A stretch of DNA of 64,000 nucleotides from Whalleya microplaca (taxonomy: Eukaryota > Ascomycota > Sordariomycetes > Xylariales > Xylariaceae), in the NCBI GenBank assembly GCA_022497155.1, contig MU385729.1, positions 1 to 64,000 on the forward strand, read 5' to 3'. The stretch's first letter is position 1. Every line of letters begins with the position of its first letter. Below, one piece after another: positions 47,329-59,080 of the stretch. The position numbers and the translations under genes are program-made. The notes below the pieces were generated by a model that saw only the letters and a list, made by a program, of their open reading frames with translations, did not search any database and was not told the DNA's origin.

Positions 47329-47968
47329 TCACTGAAACTTCGTTGGATTACTGGGTATCAACCTCTTCAAAACCTCGATCTGGCGGGCTTGCGCCTTGTT
47401 CTTCAACTCCGCCACCCCGCGCTTGTCAGCTCGTCTAATGCCGTTCGAGTAGATAACCGTAAAGTCTGGGACCTGTTCATGAGGTTGAATCACGCTCTGT
47501 GGCGTCAGGGTGCAATGCTTGGATATGATCAGAACCAAATGAGAGCAGTATGCAGGTATGAGGCCGACTTACCCTGCCAAGCTTTGCCCCTTTGCCCACC
47601 CTACAGCCGACCCCAACGTGACATCCCTCCTCGATCAACGTGCCGCCCGACTCGATAACAGCATGGGTATCGATAGTCACGTAGTCGTGGATCATGACGC
47701 CGTCGCGGGACTCACTCGGCGTAGGGTCCGAGGACGCGGCACCGATACTAGCTCGCTCATGGACTATGCATCTGCGCCCTATAGTGATGCGGCCATTGGA
47801 GGAATCTAGCTTCGCGCGGGGATGGACGACGGTTTCGGAGCTGATGTTGATCGTGTGGTTTCCGGTCAAGAGCGCAGAGTCCGCTATTATAATGGACGAC
47901 GAGAAGTTGACGGGCGCTTTCGGACCGGACTGGACGCGTGGGAGAACGGATTGGCGCTTGGACGACAT
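47329..47968 (-). CDS. dynactin subunit 6 (p27)-like protein
   Basis: Pointed-end-complex subunit of dynactin, the cofactor of cytoplasmic dynein for nuclear and vesicle transport in hyphae. Exons 47968-47573 and 47517-47329 with a 55-nt intron give 194 aa, close to the animal protein. The sequence is a left-handed beta-helix with hexapeptide-type repeats: SSIIIADSALLTG, ISSETVVHPRA, GRITIGRRCIVHERASIG, VMIHDYVTIDTHAVIES, GTLIEEGCHVGVGCRVG, KGAKLGRHCTLTP. The C-terminal DFTVIYSNGIRRADKRG corresponds to the ENTVIYG(x)nRR segment of DCTN6. It is divergent from the complex I gene. Confidence 0.85.
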
Positions 47969-48520
47969 CTCAGTCCCATTCGAGTCGGGCTAAGAGCGTA
48001 TATCAAGGACGAGAGTATATATAGAGCTCATAGCTACTGAAATGTCCCAACCGAGAATGTGTCCATCGACTCTGCTGAGAACCCGTTGACTAACTGTCTC
48101 CCCTCGAAACGCGAACAAAGCATGAACTGCCCGTGGACCCAATTCTTTAAGAGGCTATTTTAGTTGGCTAACTAAATATTCTGGGGACGTTCCCTTGATT
48201 AGTAATAAACATGTAATTATTGGGAATAGAACGGTCATCACCCGCAATATGCATTAAACCAGTCTCCGCGGGTCAGGATGCAGTACGTCACTGAGTCGCC
48301 TTTGTCCCCGGGTGGTCCAAGCTCCAATTGCCACGGAAAGTCGGAGACCCTCCCTGTAGGCCAATCACAGAATCGCCAATTCGGGTAAGTCATTTCGCTC
48401 CATTCAAGTGCCTCATCGTTTGCATTGCAACGACAGAACCTACGGAATACAAAAAACCCTCCCATTGCCATCCGCCCTCTCCACTCACTCTGCTCAATTG
48501 AGCGCCCAACACCCGCCAAG
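47969..48520. promoter_or_regulatory. shared promoter region of p27 and complex I 51-kDa genes
   Basis: 552 bp between divergent start codons. It includes a CCAAT box, listed separately. Small open frames on the minus strand here are not supported by motifs. Confidence 0.5.
48361..48367 (+). promoter_or_regulatory. CCAATCA box
   Basis: CCAATCA 160 bp upstream of the complex I start codon. It matches the preferred site of the fungal CCAAT-binding (Hap2/3/5) complex, which commonly controls respiratory genes. A functional role is inferred from position. Confidence 0.45.
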
Positions 48521-50178
48521 ATGCTGTCCAGGACCACCGCGCCGTCGGCAGCCTCTTCCAAGGCCCTGTCGCGCATCGCTCTGCCCACCTGCTCGAGATT
48601 ACCGCAGACGAACTCGAACCCGAGCCCGAACCGAAAGCAAAGCCGGAATTTTGCGACCGTCCAAGAGGGGGCGCCGAAGCGAGTCTATGGCGGCCTCAAG
48701 GACCAGGACCGTATATTCCAGAACCTGTACGGTCGATTCCCCGCCGATCTGAAGTCCGCAAAGAAGATGGGAGACTGGCACAAGACGAAGGAGATTATAT
48801 TGAAGGGCCACGACTGGATCATTGGGGAAGTCAAGGCCTCTGGCCTACGAGGTAGAGGAGGAGCTGGTTTCCCTTCTGGATTAAAATGGGTATGCTCTAT
48901 ACCTCCAACCTCTGTTACGAGGCCAATGCTGACCTACTGGTAATGTAGTCGTTTATGAATTTCAAAGATTGGGACAAAGACACGAAGCCGAGATATCTCG
49001 TCGTCAACGCCGATGAAGGCGAGCCTGGAACATGCAAGGACCGAGAGATTATGCGAAAAGACCCCCACAAGCTCATTGAAGGATGTCTGGTAGCCGGTCG
49101 GGCCATGAACGCCACCGCCGCTTACATCTATATCCGTGGAGAGTTCATCCACGAAGCCGCGGTTCTACAGAGGGCCATCAACGAGGCTTACGCGGACGGC
49201 TTGATCGGCAAGAACGCCTGCGATTCCGGCTACGATTTTGATGTCTACCTACACCGTGGTGCCGGTGCCTACGTCTGCGGTGAGGAGACGTCGCTGATCG
49301 AGTCCCTCGAGGGCAAGCCCGGCAAGCCCCGTCTAAAGCCTCCATTCCCAGCCGCCGTCGGTGTTTTCGGTTGCCCGTCCACTGTCGCCAACGTCGAGAC
49401 CATTGCCGTCGCCCCGACGATCTGCAGAAGAGGCGGCAGCTGGTTCGCCTCTTTCGGCCGGGAACGTAACCAGGGAACCAAGCTGTTCTGTATTTCCGGC
49501 CACGTCAACAACCCCGCGACCGTCGAGGAGGAGATGAGCATCCCCCTGCGCGAGCTCATCGAGAAGCACTGTGGCGGCGTGCGGGGCGGCTGGGACAACC
49601 TTCTCGCCATCATCCCCGGCGGCTCCTCGACGCCCATCCTACCCAAGCACGTCTGCGACGACCAGATAATGGACTTCGACGGGCTCAAAGACAGCCAGTC
49701 GGGTCTCGGCACCGCGGCGGTCATCGTGATGGACAAGAGCGCCGATGTCGTGCGCGCCATCGCCCGGTTAAGCCACTTCTACCGCCACGAGTCGTGCGGG
49801 CAGTGCACGCCCTGCCGCGAGGGCAGCAAGTGGACCGAGCAGATCATGAGCCGGTTCGAGAAGGGACAGGGCCGCGAGAGGGAGATTGATATGTTGCAGG
49901 AGCTGACGAAACAGGTTGAGGGACACACGATCTGCGGTAAGTTTCCAATCGTTCAAAATTCCTCGCAGTTCTTCCATAAACCAAATGCTAATTGCTTGCC
50001 CGTAGCTCTCGGCGAGGCCTTCGCCTGGCCCATCCAAGGTCTCATCCGCCACTTCCGACCCGAGCTAGAGGCTCGGATGCGGAAATACGCCGCCGAGCAG
50101 GGCGGTGCTCAGGCGCTGGCCGGTGGATGGCACCCCAATGCCCGAGCAGAGGGGAAACTGATCGCCCCCGGTCAATAG
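48521..50178 (+). CDS. nuo51: NADH:ubiquinone oxidoreductase 51-kDa subunit (complex I, NDUFV1/NuoF)
   Basis: Mitochondrial matrix-arm subunit that binds NADH, FMN and iron-sulfur cluster N3, the entry point of electrons into complex I. Exons 48521-48889, 48949-49936 and 50006-50178 give 509 aa. Residues 1-~45 are a Ser/Arg-rich, acid-free presequence. The NADH-binding glycine motif [14 protein letters not shown] ends exon one at residue 123; the FMN region includes [15 protein letters not shown] and [19 protein letters not shown]. The 4Fe-4S ligands are Cys in [12 protein letters not shown] (~residues 406-412) and Cys in GHTIC (~452). The C-terminus [20 protein letters not shown] is standard. 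Very high conservation makes this the most secure call in the window. Confidence 0.98.
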
Positions 50179-50847
50179 ATAGATAGACTCGGGCGGTGGA
50201 ATTAAATTATCTGTTATTGGGAGTCGGCGCATCGCGAAGGAGAAATAAGTACACATATTGTACACCTACGGCTACGGCTACTCGTCACTTTGTACATACA
50301 TACATACTCATTAGACAACATGCTCTATGTTCGAACTTGATGATGGTGCTTGAATGTGAAGCTATGTAGAGAGGATATGTGAATGTTGTAAGGAGGTATC
50401 TCAGGTGAATTGACGAGTTCAAAGCTGAGACGGCTTGATGACGAACTTAGAGGACTCAATAAGAAAGTGCAAATATCACAGGACTTCTTAGATGAGATAT
50501 GAGAATCTTAGTTCATTCAATAAGTTGAAAAAGCCCGTATCCTTGAGAACCGAAATTCGAGGCCATGTGTGTCTGAGCATAGGTCTGCCGTCAGTTTCGG
50601 CGGGTGCTGTTTACAGCATCAGCCGAGAATCCCCATTTCTTTTTAGTTAGTTCGGTCAATGTGGCCGCTGAGAGAGGCTTATTAATGCAAATTTCATGCA
50701 TAATCACGATAGGAGGAAACCAGACCAGTACTTATATATATTTATTTACATGTAAAACTGGACGGCAATTGGGTTGAGTTTTGAAACTTTAAATTTTGAA
50801 TATTTTGCGTATTTTGAAGGGTTCGACTTATTGCTAGGTGGTGCAGG
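50179..50847. other. intergenic
   Basis: 3' flank of the complex I gene and promoter of the Pex11 gene; no other feature seen. Confidence 0.6.
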
Positions 50848-52633
50848 ATGTCCCATACGTTCGAGCAGTTCGTCAGGTTCTCGACTGATTCAGGTACGAG
50901 CCAAGTTCCTTTAGCGTACATCCGCCTTTTCCGCTCTGCACATATCGCCCAACCTCTTTTTCTTTGGGAGACGAAGGAGTCAAGCGGCTCTAACTACAAT
51001 TTTGGAAAATGTGTACTCGTTCAAACATTGAAGGGTCTCGAAATGCGATCAATTCGCGTGGGCCTTGCGGAATGGGAGGACGAGGTTGAATATCACCTGG
51101 AATCTCATTCGGCAACGTCTAAGACTGAGTTGCTTGGGGTTTTCTGATAGAGATGTTGGTGAATGAGCGAAGTCCTCGATTTCCGGCATGAGAGGGAAGC
51201 TTAGATAAGATGGATGGATGCTTAAGTGTGAAAGCTACAAGTTTCCGCCTTTTGGATTCTCACCTCGTATCTCAATGTGTGGAAGGCCAAGCACCCTTAG
51301 GCTCTATCAATATTCTTTCAAGGGAATCGAGGACCAGCACGTTTCCAAATTCTCTATTAGCACGGGATTATGTGCTCTCATTCTCAGTGAGAATATGAAG
51401 TGTTCCATGAGTTTGCTGAACCTTTATGTCCTTCGAAGGCTCGGTGCCGGGGTGATCGTCTAGAAAAACGTCAGAAGCTCATGGTTGCATCTTAAGGGGT
51501 CATGGTATTTCAGCCTGTACTAGCTGTATAGGAGTCTATCGAAACTCCATCGGCTCACTCAAGTTAACATGTCATCTCACCGAATTCTCAAAGGTCCGAT
51601 TTCCATTACACTATCATCTTCCAAAAAGCAAGCTCACTTCCACATATACATATATATATTCACAAGCTACACGACATCCCATCACCTAGTCCTTCAAAGT
51701 AAATTACTAACACTCCTCACAGTCGGCCTAGAGCGAACCCTCCGCCTCTTCCAAGCCCTAGCCCAAATCCTCTCCTCCTTCTCCCTCCCCTTCTCCCTGC
51801 TCCTCTACCTCCTCAGCATAACCTCCACCACCTCTCCCCCGCCCTCCCCCGCAACCATCTACACGATCCTCAGCGCCCTGCGCCAGCGGCTCGCCCTGGC
51901 CCGCCGCTTCCTGCGGCTCTTCCGATTTCTGGAATCCTTCGACGCCGCGCAGAAGCTGTACACCTCCCTCTCCACCACCTCCTCCGGGAAGGAGAAGGGC
52001 TGGGCCCGCAAGGCGCAATGGCTCGACGTCGGTGCGCGCTCGTTTAATGGAATGTACCTGCTGCTGGAGGCGGCGACCATCGTCGACGCACTGCAGATCG
52101 AGGGCCTGGCGCTCTGGACCCCCGGCTGGGAGCGCGCCGTTAGCACCGAGGCGCAGCGGTTCTGGCTCTTCGCGCTCGTGTGCGGGGTCGGCGCGGGGAC
52201 GTTGCGGATCCTGGATGTGCTCGCGCATACGCCTGTGCCGGCCTCAAACGAAGATGTGAAGGAGAAGGAGAAGGAGAAGGAGAAGGCAGAGGTCGGGATG
52301 GAAGAGGAAACAAATGAGAAAGGGGGGCAAGAGGGTGAAGGCCAGCAAGATGAGGCGCATAGAGAGCTCAAACGCGAGCAGGAGCGTCTACGTACCATCG
52401 TCGCGAAGCGTAAGGCTGAGCGCCGCCGCTGGATCAGGGAGGTCAAGACAAAGGTGCACAAGCTCGGGCGCGGCGTCGTCGCTAATGCCCTCGATATCAC
52501 GCTGCCGGGGAGCGCGATCGGGTGGGTTCCGGTTGATGCGGGGACCGTGGGGTTGGCTACGCTGGTGACGACTGTGCTGACGGGTATGGATGTCTGGGAG
52601 AGGTGTGGTCGGGAGGTTGAGGGGGGTAAATAG
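50848..52633 (+). CDS. peroxin 11 (Pex11)-family peroxisomal membrane protein
   Basis: Peroxisomal membrane protein that drives organelle elongation and division. I join a short exon 50848-50893 to 51723-52633, giving 318 aa. Exon one encodes MSHTFEQFVRFSTDS, and after GTACGAG...CTAACACTCCTCACAG exon two continues VGLERTLRLFQALAQ; this restores the Pex11 N-terminal amphipathic helix in correct phase. Further family stretches: LARRFLRLFRFLESFDAAQKL, DVGARSFNGMYLLLEAATIVDAL, and near the end LDITLPGSAIGWVPVD with GLATLVTTVLTGMDVWERCG. A charged KEKEKEKEKAE...GEGQQDEAHRE loop sits between the halves. The intron would be 829 nt, far longer than others here. An alternative is a start at 51569 reading through, but its first 50 residues do not resemble the family. 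Confidence 0.75.
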
Positions 52634-53462
52634 GAGGGGGAAGCTGTTGGTCACTCGAACTGTTGCTAGATGTGAGAGAGGGTGTTATTGGGTCTATCTT
52701 GGAGCCGAGTCATTTGGTGTAGCTACGCTTGGTATTTGGGATTTTCAGTAGTGATAGAGGGCATCTTGGGGATGGGTAGGTTAGACAAGTTCAGGATAGC
52801 TATGAAGGTAAATCTAGAATCTTGCTATCTTGGGATTATACGCCTCATCTCGATGTTAAGTATATTAATTAATTAACCAATACTTGTCTCTCGGCTTAAG
52901 CTATATCTTCCATAGGAGGTCCATGTGTTTGCCGTGTAGTCACAGCCTCATCGAGAAGTGTTATGGACATAACTTGGCCCCTGAACGCACTTCCTTACCG
53001 GGTGTTAGACCAACAGACTTCATTGGCCAGGTTGATCATCTCTAGTCATGCGGACATGTTTAACGTAGGACATTGTCAGAGACGTATTAGGTGCCTACCC
53101 ATATAATTATACCCTGCAATTACAAAATTTCAAGCTCGAAAGGAAGAGAGACATAGTTCCGGATAACTCGACTTCCAAAAACCTCAGAAGCAGATATTTG
53201 TCAATAAATACTATCTTTATGATGGGGCTCTCAATGTCTAAATAGTTATCTAGTATCTTGACCTAATAAACCGCTAGCTTAATAGAATATACGTCTCTTC
53301 TATATCATATTGCTATGCCTGTTCATAAAGGATTGACCATACGTATTCAAGTCACATATACAGTCGAACTCCTCCTTTTGGGAGCAGGCACTATTAGCCC
53401 ATATAGTTGAATGCTAAAAAGCACTAATAGAGAAATAATCCCTAGTCATATCGCATAAATGC
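52634..53462. other. intergenic flank of the retrotransposon
   Basis: No gene seen. Composition is normal up to about 53400 and becomes AT-rich at the element border. Confidence 0.6.
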
Positions 53463-53467
53463 CTAAA
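53463..53467. repeat. target-site duplication CTAAA, left copy
   Basis: CTAAA directly precedes the left LTR and recurs directly after the right LTR at 61640-61644. Five bp is the usual duplication for LTR retrotransposons. Confidence 0.85.
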
Positions 53468-53661
53468 TATTACAGTTATAGTGTATATAAAGATTATTTA
53501 AGTGCTGCCGTAATCCCTTTAGTAAAATTATATAAAAATCTAAGATCCGAAAGATCTTCTAGTTATAGAAGATCTTTTTTTAAGCTTATAAATCTCGGAA
53601 TAATATTACTCCGAAATCTATAGGCTTAAAAAAAATCTTTAATATCTTTATTATTATAACA
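53468..53661 (-). repeat. left LTR (3' LTR of the element)
   Basis: 194 bp. On the minus strand it begins TGTTATAATAATAAAG and ends CTGTAATA; the original ends would have been TG...CA. It differs from the right LTR at about two dozen positions, all C/T or G/A transitions and no indels. It is the more AT-mutated copy. Confidence 0.93.
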
Positions 53662-53677
53662 CACCCCTTATTTTAAC
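53662..53677 (-). other. polypurine tract
   Basis: On the minus strand GTTAAAATAAGGGGTG lies directly before the left LTR, the expected place for the plus-strand primer of a minus-oriented element. Confidence 0.6.
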
Positions 53678-54360
53678 AAAAGATCCTAAAAAGATATTTA
53701 CAATTATATAAATATAAATAAAAATAGCTACTTAAAACTCGCTTAATAAATATATAACTATATCTATAATCCGTTATTTAATAACCTATTAAAATTTTAG
53801 CTAACGTAATTAAAAATAACTTCCCTAATAATAATCCCGTTAGTTACTATAAAATCTTATTTTTTATAATATTATAAGATTTTTTTTTAGTGCCTAAAAT
53901 CTTTTAGATTTTTCGAATATTATAATAACAATTTTATAAATCCTTAAAATACTTTCGCGATTACCGCACTTTTTTTACCTATATCGTTAATTTTATTATA
54001 GCGATTATTAAATATTATTTTCGCGTTTTTAAATCTTTTATTATTATTTTAAGTTTTCCCGTAATAAATAATTATATAATTATATATATTTAAAGCTACA
54101 TTTAACTAATAAATATATAGATTTTCGTAACTACTACCTTAAATTATAGCTTTAAAACGTAATTTCTCGGCTTATAGCCGTAAGCGTATCTGTCGCGTTC
54201 GCTAAAAAATCGCTAAGCTTAAAAAAAAGCGTTATATTTATAAAAAAAAACAATATATTCTTTCGCTCGTTTACGTAAATAATACTGCGCTATTAACCTA
54301 AAATATTACTATACTACTTTTAAAAATAATTAGCCCTTACTACCGAACTTTCCGCCGGGT

Positions 54361-55120
54361 TCGCTTCCCGCTCCCGCCCTTAATAGCGAGATTTCTAAAC
54401 TTACTACTTAAGACCCCCAGGGCTTTTTAGGGGATAATTTTTCGCGTCCCGGCGGTAAGATTTCCGGTAATAAAGGCTTTCCCGAAAAGCCTAACGATAT
54501 TATTATATTCGAATAGCCCGAAAACGAGCCCGAAACTTATATTATAAAAAAGAAAAAGCGAGAAAGCGGTAATCTTTTTAGTAATAAAAATAAAGAAAAA
54601 CTCCCGGATAATAAGGTAGAAAAACAGGCTCCGCTTTCCGAAATTTTCGATCCCGATTTCGGTAGTAAATAAAATCTAGAGCAAACTGTCGAACTTTTAA
54701 AGCTCGACTCCAGTAAAAACAATTTTAGTATTTTTTTATTTTTTCTTCCTATTTGCTAAAAGCCCGGCTTTACTAAACTTCCGAGCTCGTTAAGTAATAG
54801 AGGCGATGCTTTTTCTTAAGCTTTAATTACTCTTAAAAAAAGCTCCGGCATTAATAATTTTATAGTAACTTTTATACCGCTTCCGATAATTTTTTCTAAT
54901 ACCTATAATATTATAATTCCGAACTTTACCGATATTTTTACCCGCAAAAAAAAAAGCACCTTATACCCTAGCGTTATTTCTATTTTTCGCGCTAATTTTT
55001 ATATTTGTTATATTCGTATTTTAAAACTTAATAAAGTCGCGTTTTATAAATATTTAAAAGTATTTTAGGATTTTTATTATTATAAATACGGCTCGGGTTA
55101 TTTTTGCCGCTTAAAATAAA
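54361..55120 (+). pseudogene. relic reading frame antisense to pol inside the retrotransposon
   Basis: In one plus-strand frame, roughly 250 codons read as protein-like sequence interrupted only by a handful of TAA/TAG codons, as expected if CAA, CAG and TGG codons suffered RIP. Recognisable stretches are hydrophilic: KISGNKGFPEKPNDIIIFE, ENEPETYIIKKKKRESG and EKQAPLSEIFDPDFGSK, then SVISIFRANFYICYIRILK and a Tyr/Cys-rich DFYYYKYGSGYFCRLK in which Tyr could be former Cys. The frame lies between the pol relic and the left LTR and runs opposite to pol. No family recognised; it could be an accessory antisense gene, a captured host gene or part of a nested element. Confidence 0.45.
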
Positions 55121-56689
55121 ATTTTTTAACTTCTTTTTAAAAAGCTTAATAAACTAATATAAGTTTTTATAATTTTCTTTAGCTTTTTTATACCGCTTAC
55201 CGCTACGTTTATTTATATAATACTATCGATTTTGCCGTAAATTTTTTTAACAATTTTAAAACTAATAATATATTAATTTTTTTATTTTTTATAACGTTAT
55301 TAAACTTTTAGTAAAAATTTTAGCAAGTTTACTATATATATTTATAATAACGGTCCTATTTTTACTAACGTTAATAAAAAGCTTCTCGCTATTAGTTTAA
55401 AAGTTTTTTCGATTTCCGTTTTTTAGCTTATTATAGGCTTTTCCGCTTCTATAGTTCCTAATTCGTTAGTTCTTTCGGTAATTTACCCTTTTATCGCTTT
55501 TATAGTTCCTAACTTGTCGGTTTTTTTGGAAATTCGCTTTATAAATGTAATTTCTGCTTTAGTTATTACTAGTTTGTCCGGCTCTGCTTTTTTAGCTCCT
55601 TAATTAAAAAAAAATCGTTTAGTTCGCGTTACGGAACTCCTAAAAAAGCTCGTAAATCTTTTAGGCTTAAATTAGATTATTTTTCTAAATTTTATTATAT
55701 ATTAAGCTCTACTTAATTAGTAAGAATTTTTTACTTTTATATCTTTTATCGGTAAAACTTATAAACCCAGTTATTAAAAAATAAGCTTGCGCTCGGTATT
55801 TTATTAGTTTTAAATTAAAATATAAGCTTATTATTTATTATTAAAGTAGTTTTTTTTTACTTTATCCTTTTTATAAAAACTTATAAAGTTATTAAATATA
55901 TAAGCTTAAATTAAGTTCGCTTTTTATATTCCCTAATAATTTATAATTATAGTTTTATTATTTTAAAAATTTAATAAAGTTTTAAAATATTCGAATACTT
56001 ATTTAAAAAGCCTTTTAGTAAATCTATTTACTAATATTTAATTTATAATTAAATAAATCATTTCGAAACTCCTTTTAATATATTTTTAATAAAACTATAT
56101 ATTCTAAATATCGATATAATAAAGCCTAGTATTAATCCTAAGTCTTTTTTTAGTAATAAGTTTAATCGCCTATTAATTATTACAAAAAATCCTTTATAGC
56201 TTTTTAAAGTTTAAAATAATATCTTAAAATAACCGCTTTAAAGTTATGCTTTTTTTAGCTATATATTTAAAAGCTATAATTTTAGCTTTAATTATTAAAG
56301 TAAATATAATACTTTATTTAATAGCTTTCTATATAATAATACCCCCGAAAAAGGATATAATATACCTATAAAAAAATCTTCGAGATTCCGTATTATTTAT
56401 AAAAAAAATATTACCTATAATAATTAAAGCTTGCTTTTTAAAGCTTTTACCTTTATACCTAATGCCCAAAAAGCGCGTAATATATAAATAACGGATTACT
56501 TAATTTACTATTGCTATATATTTCGAGCTTAGGTTAATAAGGAAATAGGAGAATTATATTATTATATAAGCTATATTAAGGTATATTATAATCGCGGTAT
56601 ATAAAATCGATTTTATACGTTTTTAATATTCCTTAATTTATTCTTTCGAAACTTACTTTTTATATTTAAAAAGCTCGGCGTATAATAAA

Positions 56690-57170
56690 GGAATCGCTAA
56701 AAACTAACTATTATTAGCTAGGTTAAAACGTAAGGTAATTTTATCGATATAAAAATTATAAAATAAGATAATCGACTTTCGCTATCGATTTTTTAATACT
56801 TTAATCCCTAAATATTAAGAAATCTCTCTTTATTTTTTAATTTTATATATCTCTTTTATAGCCGTAATTAACTTAGTGGCTTTTACTTAATACTAACGCT
56901 TAAATAGTAATAAAAAATCGTTTATATAAAAGATTATAAAAATTTTTCTCCCTTTTATATAAAAAAGGCAAGGCTTTTTAAGAAAAATAATAAGGCCTAA
57001 TATCTTAAAAATAGTAGTAAATTTATTATACTATAATAAAGGTAATTTCTTTAAGCCATATAAAATTTATAAAATTTTAACGTATTTCCCACTAATTTTA
57101 AAGCTATTAAAAAGCTTATATATTATAAGCTTTAATTTATTACATAAGGTATTTAAAAATACGCTCTTAA
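56690..57170 (-). pseudogene. Copia reverse transcriptase relic
   Basis: Minus-strand translation shows ILYGLKKLPLL (family: LYGLKxSPxLW) and, ~60 residues on, IFIIFYINDFLLLFKR with the catalytic YVDD box mutated to YIND at 56917-56928 (GTx to ATA, GAx to AAC, both G-to-A). Then ATKLITAIKEIYKIKK, REIS-stop-YLGIKVLKN and FYIDKI, as in Copia polymerases (GEISxFLGIRV, YIDKI). Stops replace expected Gln codons. Non-functional. Confidence 0.88.
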
Positions 57171-58846
57171 TATTATATTAAAAAACCTTAAGATCGAATT
57201 TTATAGCGAGCGTTATTATTAGCTTAAAAGATTTTACTATAAGCGTAATAATATATATGCTTTAAATTATTCCCTTTTCCTAAAAATCCTTACATACTAT
57301 TATTTTAGCTTTATAAAGCTCCAAATATCCATCCTTATTAAACTTATAAATAAATACCTATTTTAGAGGTAATAAATAATATTTAATACGCTTTTAATTA
57401 ATAACTTTCCAAGCTTTTAGGCACAAAAAATTCCTAATCTTTTTTTTGGCGTTTTTTTTAAAATAATCTCCTAAAAAATAAATATTAAAATTTCTCCAGG
57501 TCTTCGGGGGAGCTTTAAAAAAATTATTTCGGTATACGCGTAACTTATTTAATATAGCTTTTAAGCGATCCGCCTTATTCTAATATATTATTGCTACAAT
57601 TACCGCATATAATATCTTATATTACCGATTTCCTTCCTAAATAGCTTATAATTAATTAGATATATAAATATTTAAAAAGTCTAATTAGCTTAATTTATTA
57701 AATAAAATAATCTCGTTATCTTTATAAAACAATATAATAAAAACTATAAATCTTTACTTTTTACCTCCAGTACCTTAATTAAAATCTTCGGGATTTTTAC
57801 CCCTTATCCGCTTATTTTCCCTTATAACAAATAGGTAGATCTTTCGATTTCGTTTTTTTAACACTAAGTAATTACCGGCTTATTATTAAGTTTTATACCG
57901 GCGATTTATATCGTCTTTCGGCTACTCGCTTAATTTTTAACAATTACGCGAGTCTTTAATACCGAGCTTCTCGGCAGAATATATTTCCCTTAAAAACTAA
58001 AAATCCTTACTATTTATTAATAATTAAATAATAATTATTAATTCGGCTTTATTATAATCTTTTATATTTATTTCGGCACCTATTCTTTAGCTAAAGCCTG
58101 GCTATAAAACCTGCTTAAAATTAAACTTTAAGGTTTTATAAAAAATTAAGAATTTATATAGCTAATTTTCGGTAAAATTGTTTTTTAATAGCTTAATAAT
58201 AATTAAACCATTAACAATTTTTTTAGGCGCGTTTACTCCCGACTCTTAACCTTATATTTTTTCTAAGATTTCGGGTTTTATAATAAGCTTATTTCTTATT
58301 TAATTAATTTAATTAAATCCCGACTTTATTTCCGGGAGCTTAAAGCTTTCTTATATATCTAATACTTTTATAATCTATAATAGCTATTTAATACTTTCTA
58401 TCTTTATTAGTTTATCGGCAAGAACTTAAGGTATTAAAAACTTTTGCTTTTTTTACTCTAGTAAATAATACAAATCTTCGTTAAACCGAACGTTCTTTAT
58501 AATAATTACCTAATTTAAGCTCGGGATTTAAATACGGTATATATTAAAAGCCTTATAGCTAACTAAATATCCGATATATCTTTTAGGTTTAATTTTAAAT
58601 AATTTCTTATTCTTTCCGGCCGCACGCTTTATTTTAAGCGGGTAAGCTCGACAGTTATAAGCATATATACTGTTTTAATTAAGCTATAAATCGCTCGTTA
58701 ACGCTTATATAATTGTTAAGTTATACTACCTAAAATATTACTTAAACTATAAATCGAACACCTCGTAAGGGGTATATAAAACTCTATTTTAAAATAGTAA
58801 AATATTATATAAATAAGCTGTAATTTATACGCTTTCTAACTAAAGC

Positions 58847-59080
58847 TTTTAAAAAAACCCAGCTTTTATTCTTATCTTAATTAATTTATCAATAATTTTT
58901 TAATTAGTTCGCTCGCTACTTTTTATAAACTTTTTAATATATAATAAAAAAAGTTTAAAATCTATCCCTTTTTTTTAGGCCTAAAGCTAATAAGCAATAT
59001 ATCCTTTAAATTTAATTATAGCTTTCTCGTTATCGCTATAGATTTTATAAATCGGTACCTTATATTACCTATAAATTTTA
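58847..59080 (-). pseudogene. Copia integrase core relic
   Basis: Minus-strand frame reads VPIYKIYSDNEKAIIKFKGYIA and then, 45 or so residues later, SSERTN-stop-KIIDKLIKIRIKAGF. These match the second Asp region (SDNGxE) and the Glu-containing NGVAERTNRTI region of Ty1/Copia integrases. Internal stops correspond to Gln or Arg codons in relatives. Non-functional. Confidence 0.75.

Noticed and set aside
51569..51722. Pex11 start at 51569 reading through as one exon
   Set aside because: The first 50 residues are Tyr/Ile/Ser low-complexity unlike Pex11, while an exon at 50848 restores the family N-terminus in phase. Kept only as an alternative.
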